Under the pieces are notes generated by a model, which was not told the origin of the DNA, searched no databases, and saw nothing but the letters and a program-made list of their open reading frames with translations. Of a DNA stretch of 49,752 bases, positions 7,137-14,310 are shown in pieces (positions within the stretch are counted from its first letter, which is position 1; each line of letters begins with the position of its first letter). This stretch comes from Streptomyces sp. ISL-36. Lineage in GTDB: Bacteria > Actinomycetota > Actinomycetes > Streptomycetales > Streptomycetaceae. Position numbers and translations under genes: made by a program. The stretch lies in NCBI RefSeq assembly GCF_018614205.1, contig NZ_JAGGOS010000018.1:1-49752 (forward strand), in the 5' to 3' direction.

Positions 7137-8651
7137 TCAGCGTGCCGCGTCGGGGGCCGGGCGGTGGAGGAGTGTCAGGCCGTCGCGGCGGGCGACGACC
7201 TCGTAGCCGTGCCGCTCCTGCGCGGCCTTCAGCTCCGCCTCCTGCTGCTCGATCGGGTAGGGCCAGTGTCCGGTCTTGTACGGCCATGCCTCCGGCGCCT
7301 GGGCGTCGTGGAGGATCCACTCCGTGGTGGGCGGCGGGAAGGTCTTCCGCTCGTACTGGTAGAGCTTGCTGTCCACCGGGAAGGTCGGGAAGACGACGAC
7401 CGTGCACCGCGCGGTGAGCTGCGGGACCAGCCGGTTGGAGACGGCGACGGTGGCGCCGTCCGGGATCTTCCCGAGCAGTTCGCGGGCGGCCTCGATGTGC
7501 GGTGTGGTCCGCCAGGTGGCCCGCTGGGCGAGCTGGGCCAGCGGGAAGGAGGGGATCATCACCGCGGTCACGACGAGCACGGTGGCCAGCGAGGCCCGCA
7601 CGTGGCGGGCGGCGAGCGGGTGGTCGTCGCGGCGCCAGACGGCGAGGGCGTCGATGAGTCCGGCGAAGACGACCGGCATGAGGATCGCGCTGTAGTGGAA
7701 GGCCGTGCCCCAGTGGAAGCCGTTCTCGGAGACCATCCGCCAGGCGAGGGTCGGGATGGCGATCGCCGAGAGCGGTGAGCGCAGGGCGAGCAGGGCGGAC
7801 GGCGCGAAGACCAGGATCAGGGTCATGACCTTGATGTCCGGGCGCAGGGCGTCGAGCGGGGCGTGGGCGAGGGTGGAGAGCAGCGAGCCGTAGCCGTCGG
7901 AGAGGTTCCCGCCGTGGGCGTAGTCGCCGCCGGGGTTGAAGGCCGGCAGCAGGAACTTGATCTCGATCAGTGAGCCGATCAGTCCGGCCGCGGCGGTGAT
8001 GACGCCGAGCCGGCGGGGACCCTTGATCGCGATGAGGACGCCGACGGCGGCGAGGGTGAGGCCAAGGTCCTCCTTGATGAGCAGGAGGGGTGCGGCCCAG
8101 GCGACGGCGGCGCCCCAGCGCCGGCTGCCGAGGGCCTCCAGGCTGAACGCGAGCAGCGGTACGGCGAGGGCCACCTCGTGGAAGTCGAAGGCGGCGGCCG
8201 AGGCGATGCCCCAACTGAGCCCGTATCCGGCGGCGATCACATGGGCGGCCCGTCGGCCGAGTACCCGCAGGGCCCAGCGGGCGAGGGGGACGACGGCGAG
8301 GGCGAGGAGGGCCGACTGGGCGATCAGCAGACAGAGGGGAGAGGGCCAGAGCCGGTAGAGGGGCGCGAGTGCGGCGAGGAGGGGGTGGAAGTGGTCGCCG
8401 AGAAGGTTGAAGCCCTGACCGCGCAAGGGGACGACGGGGGCTCGTAGTTCGGCGTAGGCGCGGACGGCCTGCTCGAAGATGCCCAGGTCGTAGCCGGTGG
8501 TACGGAGGAGGAGGTGGCGGCGCACGGCGACGGTCGCGTAGAGGAGGCACAGCGCGGCGGCCCACGCCCAGGGCAGGAGGGCGGACGCTCTCCGGGGCAG
8601 CCGGAGGGCCGCCGGAACGACCTGGATGCTTCTGTCAGCAATTGTCCGCAT
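7137..8651 (-). CDS. DUF2079 polytopic membrane protein
   Basis: A 504-residue protein with about ten hydrophobic segments and the DUF2079 hallmarks TTGYDLGIFEQAVRAYAELR and GDHFHPLLAALAPLYRLWPS near the N-terminus, and a soluble C-terminal part (SNRLVPQLTAR to LLHRPAPDAAR). DUF2079 resembles the GT-C fold of polyprenyl-phosphate-dependent glycosyltransferases, so a role in surface glycosylation is plausible but unproven. The start has no ribosome-binding site, while TAGCAT lies 8 nt before the ATG, consistent with a near-leaderless mRNA. Convergent with the AlkZ-like gene. Confidence 0.85.
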   Translation of the reverse strand: MRTIADRSIQVVPAALRLPRRASALLPWAWAAALCLLYATVAVRRHLLLRTTGYDLGIFEQAVRAYAELRAPVVPLRGQGFNLLGDHFHPLLAALAPLYRLWPSPLCLLIAQSALLALAVVPLARWALRVLGRRAAHVIAAGYGLSWGIASAAAFDFHEVALAVPLLAFSLEALGSRRWGAAVAWAAPLLLIKEDLGLTLAAVGVLIAIKGPRRLGVITAAAGLIGSLIEIKFLLPAFNPGGDYAHGGNLSDGYGSLLSTLAHAPLDALRPDIKVMTLILVFAPSALLALRSPLSAIAIPTLAWRMVSENGFHWGTAFHYSAILMPVVFAGLIDALAVWRRDDHPLAARHVRASLATVLVVTAVMIPSFPLAQLAQRATWRTTPHIEAARELLGKIPDGATVAVSNRLVPQLTARCTVVVFPTFPVDSKLYQYERKTFPPPTTEWILHDAQAPEAWPYKTGHWPYPIEQQEAELKAAQERHGYEVVARRDGLTLLHRPAPDAAR

Positions 8652-8659
8652 GTGACGGG

Positions 8660-8665
8660 ATGCTA
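8660..8665 (-). promoter_or_regulatory. -10-like hexamer TAGCAT for the DUF2079 gene
   Basis: TAGCAT fits the Streptomyces TANNNT -10 and sits 8 nt before the ATG, predicting a leader of only one or two nucleotides. No convincing -35 is visible. Confidence 0.4.
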
Positions 8666-8676
8666 GGACGGGAACC

Positions 8677-9552
8677 TCAGGGGGTGGCGGAGAGCGCGCC
8701 GAGGAGCAGGCCGAGCAGGGCGCCGCCGAGCATGAAGGGCCCGAACGGGATCGCGGAGGTGCGGGTTCCGCGCCGGGCGACGACCAGGCCGAGTCCGTAG
8801 AGCGAGCCGAGGAGGAAGCCCGCGAACGTACCGGCGAAGAGGATGCCCCAGCCGTACCAGCCGAGGGCGGCCCCGAGGGAGAGGGCGAGCTTCACGTCGC
8901 CGAAGCCCATGCCGTTCGGATGGATCAGGAAGAGCGTGAAGTATCCGCCGCCGAGGGCGGATCCGCCGAGCAGCGCGTGGAGCCAGGACCCGCCGTCGTA
9001 CGGCAGGAGTTCTGCGCCGGCGAGGAGCAGGGGGGTGGCGGCGGCGAGCGGGAGCGTGAGCTGGTCGGGCAGCCGGTGCACGCGGACGTCGACGGTCGCC
9101 AGGAGCACGGCGAAGGGCGCGTACAGCAGCCAGACGAGCAGCTCGGGCCGGGGCCCGGCGGCCAGAGCGAGCGCGGCGCAGGTGAGGCCGGTGAGGAGGG
9201 GGGCTGTGAAGCGGGGGCCGGTGAGTGGGGGGCCGGTGAGTGGGCGCGGGACGGTCGAGGGCGGGGCCGGGGCGGGCGCCTGGGTCTGGACCTCTGTCGC
9301 AGGCGGGGCCTCTGCCGTCGGAGGCGGGACTTGGATGGAGGAAGACGGGGCTTCGGTGGCGCAGGTGCGGCAGGCCGGGGTGCCGAGCCAGCCGCCCGCG
9401 GGTCCCACGAGGGCGTGTCCCGCCGGGCAGCTGTCCCGCCACCGCTCCTCCGGCTCGACGGAGAGCCGGTACGCGGCGCGCGGCACGAGCAGCCCGGTGG
9501 CGGCGCCCCACAGGGCGGCGACGGCGATCAGCGTGGCGTACACGCGCGGCAC
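8677..9552 (-). CDS. Type IV prepilin peptidase (A24), TadV-like
   Basis: Membrane aspartic protease expected to cleave the leader peptides of the Flp pilin and TadE-like pseudopilins. Both catalytic Asp motifs are present: TVDVRVHRLPDQL and GMGFGDVKLALSLGAALGWYG. At 291 residues it is longer than minimal TadV/CpaA, with an N-terminal region (about residues 1-100) holding one transmembrane helix, a Cys/His set (DSCPAGH and CRTC) that could bind zinc, and a Pro/Thr-rich linker. GTG 9552 is chosen because AGGGG lies 8 nt upstream. It lies about 2.5 kb downstream of the pilus locus on the same strand, separated by three genes, so it is expressed from its own promoter. Confidence 0.9.
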   Translation of the reverse strand: MPRVYATLIAVAALWGAATGLLVPRAAYRLSVEPEERWRDSCPAGHALVGPAGGWLGTPACRTCATEAPSSSIQVPPPTAEAPPATEVQTQAPAPAPPSTVPRPLTGPPLTGPRFTAPLLTGLTCAALALAAGPRPELLVWLLYAPFAVLLATVDVRVHRLPDQLTLPLAAATPLLLAGAELLPYDGGSWLHALLGGSALGGGYFTLFLIHPNGMGFGDVKLALSLGAALGWYGWGILFAGTFAGFLLGSLYGLGLVVARRGTRTSAIPFGPFMLGGALLGLLLGALSATP

Positions 9553-9570
9553 CCTACCCACCCCTGCCGC

Positions 9571-9576
9571 TACGGT
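9571..9576 (+). promoter_or_regulatory. -10-like hexamer TACGGT for the DUF192 gene
   Basis: TACGGT lies exactly 6 nt before the ATG at 9583 and no ribosome-binding site is present, consistent with a leaderless transcript. Confidence 0.45.
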
Positions 9577-9582
9577 CTCCCC

Positions 9583-9960
9583 ATGGGGAGTCTGGGGAGT
9601 ACGGGGAGATGGCACGACGGAACCGGCACACTGACCGTCCCCGGAGGGACGGTCGAGCTGGAGATCGCGGCCTCGTACCGGGCGCGGCGGCGTGGTCTGC
9701 TCGGCCGGGACGGGATCACGGGCGCGCTCCTGATCACGCCGACCAACAGCGTGCACACCTTCGGCATGCGCTTCACCATCGACGTGGCCTACCTGGACCG
9801 CACACTCACCGTCCTCGACGTGGTGACGATGAGGCCCGGGCGGCTCGGGATGGTCCGCTTCCGGGGCAGGCACGTGCTGGAGGCGGAGGGCGGCGCGATG
9901 GCGGGCTGGGGCGTGCGGCCGGGCGTACGGGTCACGGCGGCCCCGAGCCGAGCAGCGTGA
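9583..9960 (+). CDS. DUF192 family protein
   Basis: A 125-residue member of DUF192 (PF02643), recognised from RARRRGLLGRDGITGALLI, the NSVHTFGMRFTIDVAYLD core and the C-terminal HVLEAEGGAMAGWGVRPG. The family's function is not established; it is a small all-beta protein common next to secretion and envelope genes. It is divergent from the prepilin peptidase gene, with their starts 30 bp apart, and it overlaps the convergent mannosyltransferase gene by 29 bp at its 3' end. Confidence 0.88.
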   Translation: MGSLGSTGRWHDGTGTLTVPGGTVELEIAASYRARRRGLLGRDGITGALLITPTNSVHTFGMRFTIDVAYLDRTLTVLDVVTMRPGRLGMVRFRGRHVLEAEGGAMAGWGVRPGVRVTAAPSRAA

Positions 9961-11026
9961 ACGCTCCGTAGCCGGCGGAGGCGAGTGCGAGCCCGGCCAG
10001 GACCAGCACCCGGTTGCGTATCCGGAGCCGCACCAGCGCCGTCGCCGCCGGGAGCAGCAACCCGAACGCGGGCATCATCAGGCGCGGTCGGGAGCCGAAG
10101 TACGCGGCTCCGATGAGGGAGATCACGACGACGGCGATCGTGTACACGAGCAGCGGCAGCGGCTGCTGCTGCCGTACACAGAGCACCACCAGCCACCCGA
10201 GCAGGCCGAGAGCCGCACACAGACCGAGGGCGGCGAGCGGCGGGAGACCCCAGATGAAGCGGGCGAGCGCGATCCCGCCGTCGATGGAGTTGCCCCAGGC
10301 GGCCTGGACGTCGAAGTAGGCGGTGCCACTGTCCTGCCGGACGCCGACGTACACGATGTACGCGAGCCACCCCAGCGGCGCGAGGAGCACGCCGGCCACC
10401 ATCCGGACCGGCAGCCTACGGTCGCGGACGGCCGTGACCAGCGCCGTGATCCCGATCGCGGCGATGAGCGCGGCGGCGGTCGGCCGGGTGAGCCCTGCGC
10501 ACACGCAGAGCGCTCCGGCCAGGATCCAGCGCTCGCGCAGCACCGCGAGGACCGACCAGGCGGCGAGAGCCGTGAAGAGCGTCTCGGTGTACGCCATCGA
10601 CTGCACGAAGGCGGTCGGGTACACGCCCCAGAGGACGGCGAGCGCGACCCCGGCGGGCCGGCCGGCGATGTGCGCGCCGACGGCGTAGATGCCCCAGGCG
10701 GCGGCGAGCGAGGCGGTCCAGGAGACGAGCAGACCTGCGGTGGCCGCGTCGAAGGGGAGGGCCCGTGCGAGGAAGGGGAAGAGCGGGAAGAAGGCGAGGT
10801 CGGAGTGGACGCTGCCGTTGGGGAGGGTGACCTCGTAGCCGTATCCGTGCTCGGCGATCCGGGTGTACCAGACGGAGTCCCAGCGGCCCTTGAGGCGGTG
10901 CAGCCCGTCCTTGCCGGTCATGGCGGCGGCGAGGGCGAGGACGGCCAGGCCGAGGACGCGGGTGGCGGCGTAACCGCCGAGCGCGACGGCGAGGGCCTGT
11001 GGGGGGCGGGGCCGATCGTGGGACAT
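9932..11026 (-). CDS. PIG-V-like mannosyltransferase, membrane GT-C
   Basis: A 364-residue protein with about eight to nine transmembrane segments. The first luminal-type loop GRWDSVWYTRIAEHGYGYEV followed by HSDLAFFPLFPFLARALP is typical of the bacterial PIG-V-like mannosyltransferases, which use polyprenyl-phosphate mannose, as is PTAFVQSMAYTETLFTALAA. The start is the ATG at 11026 (MSHDRPRPPQ); further upstream in-frame sequence is not credible coding. Its last 29 bp overlap the convergent DUF192 gene. The acceptor is unknown; protein O-mannosylation or lipoglycan synthesis are possibilities. Confidence 0.83.
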   Translation of the reverse strand: MSHDRPRPPQALAVALGGYAATRVLGLAVLALAAAMTGKDGLHRLKGRWDSVWYTRIAEHGYGYEVTLPNGSVHSDLAFFPLFPFLARALPFDAATAGLLVSWTASLAAAWGIYAVGAHIAGRPAGVALAVLWGVYPTAFVQSMAYTETLFTALAAWSVLAVLRERWILAGALCVCAGLTRPTAAALIAAIGITALVTAVRDRRLPVRMVAGVLLAPLGWLAYIVYVGVRQDSGTAYFDVQAAWGNSIDGGIALARFIWGLPPLAALGLCAALGLLGWLVVLCVRQQQPLPLLVYTIAVVVISLIGAAYFGSRPRLMMPAFGLLLPAATALVRLRIRNRVLVLAGLALASAGYGAFTLLGSGPP

Positions 11027-11078
11027 GCGCTCGATTATGTCCGGATCGCTCCGGGCGGCTCGCCCATGATCTCCGACG

Positions 11079-11087
11079 TTATCCACA
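11079..11087 (+). promoter_or_regulatory. DnaA-box-like TTATCCACA
   Basis: An exact E. coli-type DnaA 9-mer (Streptomyces prefers TTGTCCACA) lies 40 bp upstream of the AbiEi/DUF559 gene, in the 100-bp gap between two divergent genes. A single box is not an origin. It could be a regulatory or titration site, or part of the gene's promoter. Confidence 0.4.
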
Positions 11088-11126
11088 GGGGATGCGAACG
11101 ATCCGGGCGGCGGGGATCGTTGGGCC

Positions 11127-12062
11127 ATGGAGGACGTGGTGGGTGTGGCGAGCATCGCCCGGGGCGGGGTGCTCCTGGCGGTATGGGCGTACGCGGCGGG
11201 CTGGTCGCACGGCCGGTTGCGGAGGCGGCTGGCCGCCGAGGGATGGCAGCGGATCTGCCGGGGCGCGTGGGCCGCCCCGGGAAAGGAGGTGGACTGGAAG
11301 GTCAGAGCGACGGCGATCCAGCTGCTGCGCCCGGAGCTGGTGGGCAGCCACGGCACGGCGGCGGCCGTGCACCGGATCGAACGCCTCGGAGGTGACGAGC
11401 CGTTCGACGTCCTCGACTTCATCGTCCGGCGCGCGTCACTCGCCCACGCCGGAGAGGGGCTGCGCGTCCGCTCCACGGCCCACCTGACGGACCAGGACTG
11501 TCTCACCCGAAGAGGCCTGCGGGTGACCGGTCCGGCCAGGACCGTCGGTGACCTGATACGGAGCTGCGCCACACGCGAGGAGGCAGTGGTGGTGGCGGAC
11601 TCCTCCCTGTCCCGCCGCACGGTCCGGGGCGTACGGCGGGAGCCCTTGGTCCGGCACGGGGACCTGGCAGCCGAACTGGCCGCGCGGCGGCCGGGCGCGG
11701 TCCGCGCCCGTGCCTGGCTGCGCCTGGCCGACGCGGCCGCCGGCTCCGCGGCCGAGACGGTCGCCCGCCTGCGCATGCACGACGCGAACCTCCACCCGGA
11801 GTCCCAGCCGTTCCTCCACACCCGCTCGGGCCGGGCGCTGCGCCCCGACTTCCTCTTCCGCGCGGCGGGCCTGGCGGTCGAGATCGAGGGCTTCGCCTTC
11901 CACGGCACCCGCCACGCCCACGACCGCGACGTGCGCCGCTACAACGACCTGACGGACTGCCCGGCCGTCCGCCGGATCCTGCGCTTCACGGCACGGGACG
12001 TCTTCCACCGGCCGGAGCACATGATCGTGGCGATCAGGGGAGCGCTGGGGCACCTGGCGTGA
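11127..12062 (+). CDS. AbiEi-antitoxin-like / DUF559 (Vsr-fold) protein
   Basis: A 311-residue protein of a common actinobacterial type: an N-terminal winged-helix region resembling AbiEi antitoxins (GRLRRRLAAEGWQRICRGAW) and a C-terminal DUF559 domain related to Vsr endonuclease. The nuclease-like core is readable as LRPDFLFRAAGLAVEIEGFA, FHGTRHAHDRDVRRYNDL and RILRFTARDVFHRPE, with conserved Asp and Glu. No AbiEii toxin gene is adjacent, so it is a solitary copy. The ribosome-binding site is weak (GGGGAT). Biological role unknown; DNA damage or foreign-DNA response is a guess. Confidence 0.75.
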   Translation: MEDVVGVASIARGGVLLAVWAYAAGWSHGRLRRRLAAEGWQRICRGAWAAPGKEVDWKVRATAIQLLRPELVGSHGTAAAVHRIERLGGDEPFDVLDFIVRRASLAHAGEGLRVRSTAHLTDQDCLTRRGLRVTGPARTVGDLIRSCATREEAVVVADSSLSRRTVRGVRREPLVRHGDLAAELAARRPGAVRARAWLRLADAAAGSAAETVARLRMHDANLHPESQPFLHTRSGRALRPDFLFRAAGLAVEIEGFAFHGTRHAHDRDVRRYNDLTDCPAVRRILRFTARDVFHRPEHMIVAIRGALGHLA

Positions 12063-12092
12063 GCACTCGTCCTCCGGGGGCCGGCCCCTGTG

Positions 12093-12701
12093 TCAGCCGC
12101 CCGTCGTGCGGGGGAAGGAGATCTCGACGCGACGGTTCTTCGTCCGGCCTTCCTCGGTGCGGTTGTCGGCGATGGGGTAGTCCTCGCTGTACCCGCGGAT
12201 GTCGAAGGTCGTCCCCGGGTCGAGGTTCTTGGCGAGCTCCTGCTGGACGGCGTCGGCGCGCTGCTTGGAGAGCTTCATGCCGTGCTCGTACGTACCGAGG
12301 TTGTCGGTGAAGCCGAAGACACGGACCTTGCTTGAGCCCTGCTTGTTGATCTCGACGGCGATGGCGGCGATGCGGGCGGTGGCGGCGCTGCTGAGCTTGG
12401 CGCTGTCCTTGGGGAAGAGGACCTCGGCCTGCAGGGCGAAGGTGACGTCGACGTTGGTGTCCTCCCGCCGCTGCTCACCGCCCTGCTCCTCGACGACCTG
12501 CTTGATGTCGAGGATCTTGGCGGGGGCGAGGGTAGCCCCGTCGGGAAGCATGAGCTCGGGAGAGTTCGCGTCGATCTCGGGGGGCGGGGAGGCGCTGGAG
12601 GTGGAGCCGGGGGGATCGTCGGCGAGGGCGGGGACGGCGGGGAGCCCGGCGAGGAGAAGGGTGGCGGTGGCGAGGGCGAGGAGGCGGTGGGGAGTGGTCA
12701 T
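12093..12701 (-). CDS. Secreted OmpA-domain protein at end of pilus locus
   Basis: A 202-residue exported protein: signal peptide about 1-28 (LLALATATLLLAGLPAVPALA), a short Pro/Ser-rich spacer, then an OmpA C-terminal-like domain (about 85-200) with FALQAEVLFPKDSAKLS, VFGFTDNLGTYEHGMKLSKQRADAV and the peptidoglycan-binding end EGRTKNRRVEISF. In Gram-negative bacteria this domain binds diaminopimelate in peptidoglycan. It begins 12 bp after the lipoprotein gene stop and is the last gene of the pilus locus, suggesting it anchors or gates the pilus at the cell wall (inference). Confidence 0.87.
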   Translation of the reverse strand: MTTPHRLLALATATLLLAGLPAVPALADDPPGSTSSASPPPEIDANSPELMLPDGATLAPAKILDIKQVVEEQGGEQRREDTNVDVTFALQAEVLFPKDSAKLSSAATARIAAIAVEINKQGSSKVRVFGFTDNLGTYEHGMKLSKQRADAVQQELAKNLDPGTTFDIRGYSEDYPIADNRTEEGRTKNRRVEISFPRTTGG

Positions 12702-12713
12702 GGCGGCAGCACC

Positions 12714-13295
12714 TCAGGAGAGTTTGATGGTGCCGGGTTCGAAGGTGGGCAACTGGAACGAGACCTCTGTGGTGCCGGCCGGAGGGGCCGGGAACTGCAT
12801 GAAGACGGCGGTGGACCGCCCGGGCCCGAGGCCAGGCAACGCCGTGGTGGTCAACGGCCGTCCATCGGTGTCCCGCAGTACGTAGTAGCGCTTCTTGCCG
12901 ACAGAGTCCACGAGCGTGGCGCCACCCAGCGAGTTGCCGTGCTTCACCACCTCGGTCTCATCCCCGGCCGTTTGGGCAGGGATGGCTGCAGCGGAGCCCG
13001 AAGTGTTCGTCAGCCTTCCCTTGATCGTCAGAAACCCACCGGTGTCGCGTTCTGCCACGTTGATGGAAAGCTCCAACCCCCTCTGGCCTTTGAGAGAGGC
13101 GAGCACTTCCGGGGGCTCCTGAGTCTGCGTCTCCGCATTACCGCCACTGGCCTTGGGAGTGCGGGAGCTGGCCGCGGGCTTGTCGCCCTTCTGCTTGTCC
13201 TCACCACCGCATCCGGTTGCGACGAGGACCAGTCCGACCGCAAGGGCAACGGCGGCCATTCCCCTGCGGGCCTTCCTTGCGTACCGATCGCTCAT
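12714..13295 (-). CDS. Lipoprotein of unknown function in pilus locus
   Basis: A 193-residue exported lipoprotein: charged N-terminus, hydrophobic helix and the lipobox LVATG-C at about residues 24-29, then a Lys/Ser/Gly linker. The mature part (LELSINVAERDTGGFLTIKG, RLTNTSGSAAAIPA) looks like an immunoglobulin-like beta domain. AAGGAAG lies 8 nt before the ATG. It sits 32 bp after the TadG-like gene and 12 bp before the OmpA-domain gene, so it is co-transcribed. No specific family recognised; the position suggests a pilus-associated surface factor. Confidence 0.75.
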   Translation of the reverse strand: MSDRYARKARRGMAAVALAVGLVLVATGCGGEDKQKGDKPAASSRTPKASGGNAETQTQEPPEVLASLKGQRGLELSINVAERDTGGFLTIKGRLTNTSGSAAAIPAQTAGDETEVVKHGNSLGGATLVDSVGKKRYYVLRDTDGRPLTTTALPGLGPGRSTAVFMQFPAPPAGTTEVSFQLPTFEPGTIKLS

Positions 13296-13327
13296 GAAAC
13301 GCGCTTCCTTTACTCGTCATTCGACGG

Positions 13328-13978
13328 TCAGTCGGCCAGTCGGACAGTGAAGAGGTCTACGGCACGTGGCAGTCGCGGTCGATCCGGGTCGATCTCCCAG
13401 GGCTCGCCGGCGCACCACAGGCCAAGGATCGGGCCGGGGTCGCTCGGCGTGGGTGCCGGATCGGGACCTGGCGGCTCAGGACCTGGCGGCTCCGCAGGGG
13501 GTTCGGGAGCCTTGAAGGTGCAGCGTGGTTCGATCACGGCCTTGGCCGACGCGACGGCGTGCTGCTTGTCCGTCCCCGGGATCACCGATCCACCGACGGT
13601 GTTCAGCGTGCGCACGGTCACGCTGAAACCTTCCTCGCCATCGAGAGGCACGCATCCTTCGTTGCCAAAGAGTTTCGCGTCGTTCTTGGCGGCGAACACA
13701 CCCGCGCGCCGGCAGGCCGGATCCGTGAGGAAGCGTTCGCCGTCGAGGAAGTCAGGCCACTCGGCAGGGGTGAGTATGACGTCCAGCCAGCCGTCCCGGA
13801 GCTGTTCGCGCGCATCTTGGGCTGCCGCCAGCGCGGCCGCGTCAGCAGCCGTCTGCGCACCGTTACGGGTCGAGGCCGCCTGGCCGACCGCAAAGTACAC
13901 GAACGCAAGCAGGAGCAGCCCTGCCACGACCGTGATGTAGATGGGAAATGCCTGGCCGGAGTCCCGCCTACCGCTCAG
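13328..13978 (-). CDS. TadG/Rv3654c-like pilus protein, start codon unusual
   Basis: About 216 residues. The N-terminal RDSGQAFPIYITVVAGLLLL helix resembles the Tad-domain or pseudopilin leader (Gly-Gln processing junction followed by a hydrophobic helix), then AASTRNGAQTAADAAALAAA, typical of TadG-like proteins. The middle has four Cys, and the C-terminus a Pro/Glu/Asp-rich tract (about 160-185). No ATG, GTG or TTG lies in frame between the Flp stop and the conserved region. The nearest possible initiator is CTG 13978, 3 bp after the Flp stop; the next GTG (13931-13929) would delete the conserved N-terminus. Translational coupling from the pilin gene with a CTG start is my reading. Confidence 0.7.
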   Translation of the reverse strand: MSGRRDSGQAFPIYITVVAGLLLLAFVYFAVGQAASTRNGAQTAADAAALAAAQDAREQLRDGWLDVILTPAEWPDFLDGERFLTDPACRRAGVFAAKNDAKLFGNEGCVPLDGEEGFSVTVRTLNTVGGSVIPGTDKQHAVASAKAVIEPRCTFKAPEPPAEPPGPEPPGPDPAPTPSDPGPILGLWCAGEPWEIDPDRPRLPRAVDLFTVRLAD

Positions 13979-13980
13979 CG

Positions 13981-14205
13981 CTACTCGCCGCCGCCACCGG
14001 TGAGTTCGGTGATCTTCTGGGAGATCGCCGTCTTGATCGACTGACCGATGTCCGTGCCGGTGATCGCGATCACGATCGCCACCACCACCACGATGATCCC
14101 CAGATACTCGACCGCCGTCTGTCCCCGGTCCCTCGACCCCCCTCGTACCCAACCCGCCACGTGCACCCTGGCCTTGGTCGTGGCCTTCAGCAGCATGTCG
14201 GTCAT
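13981..14205 (-). CDS. flp: Flp-type pilin (prepilin)
   Basis: The major Tad-pilus subunit: 74 residues with a class III leader, cut by the prepilin peptidase between Gly and Gln in RDRG-QTAVEYLG. The G-XXXX-EY rule of Flp pilins is met. A hydrophobic helix follows (IIVVVVAIVIAI), then a short polar tail. ATG 14205 is chosen because GGAGGGGG ends a few nt upstream; an earlier GTG would overlap the palindrome. It is separated from the response regulator gene by 105 bp that hold a promoter-like hexamer and an 18-bp perfect palindrome, so it is probably also transcribed on its own. Confidence 0.9.
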   Translation of the reverse strand: MTDMLLKATTKARVHVAGWVRGGSRDRGQTAVEYLGIIVVVVAIVIAITGTDIGQSIKTAISQKITELTGGGGE

Positions 14206-14224
14206 CCTGACCCCCTCCGTCCGC

Positions 14225-14248
14225 GCCGATGCCGGCATCGGCACCGTA
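14225..14248 (-). promoter_or_regulatory. Pilin promoter: -10 hexamer plus perfect palindrome
   Basis: Reading on the minus strand, TACGGT (14248-14243) is followed at once by the 18-bp perfect palindrome GCCGATGCC-GGCATCGGC (14242-14225), then the pilin ribosome-binding site and ATG 14205. The palindrome lies where transcription would begin, suitable for an operator or a 5' stabilising hairpin. The in-operon response regulator is a candidate binder. Confidence 0.5.
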
Positions 14249-14310
14249 CGCCTGCGACCTGGGCGGGGAACAGGGTCCGGGGGCCCAAAGCGCCGTGCGG
14301 GGTGCGGGGG

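Noticed and set aside
5797..8565. A 922-codon open frame on the minus strand
   Set aside because: Antisense or out of frame to the AlkZ-like and DUF2079 genes; low-complexity Arg/Pro translation with no domain.
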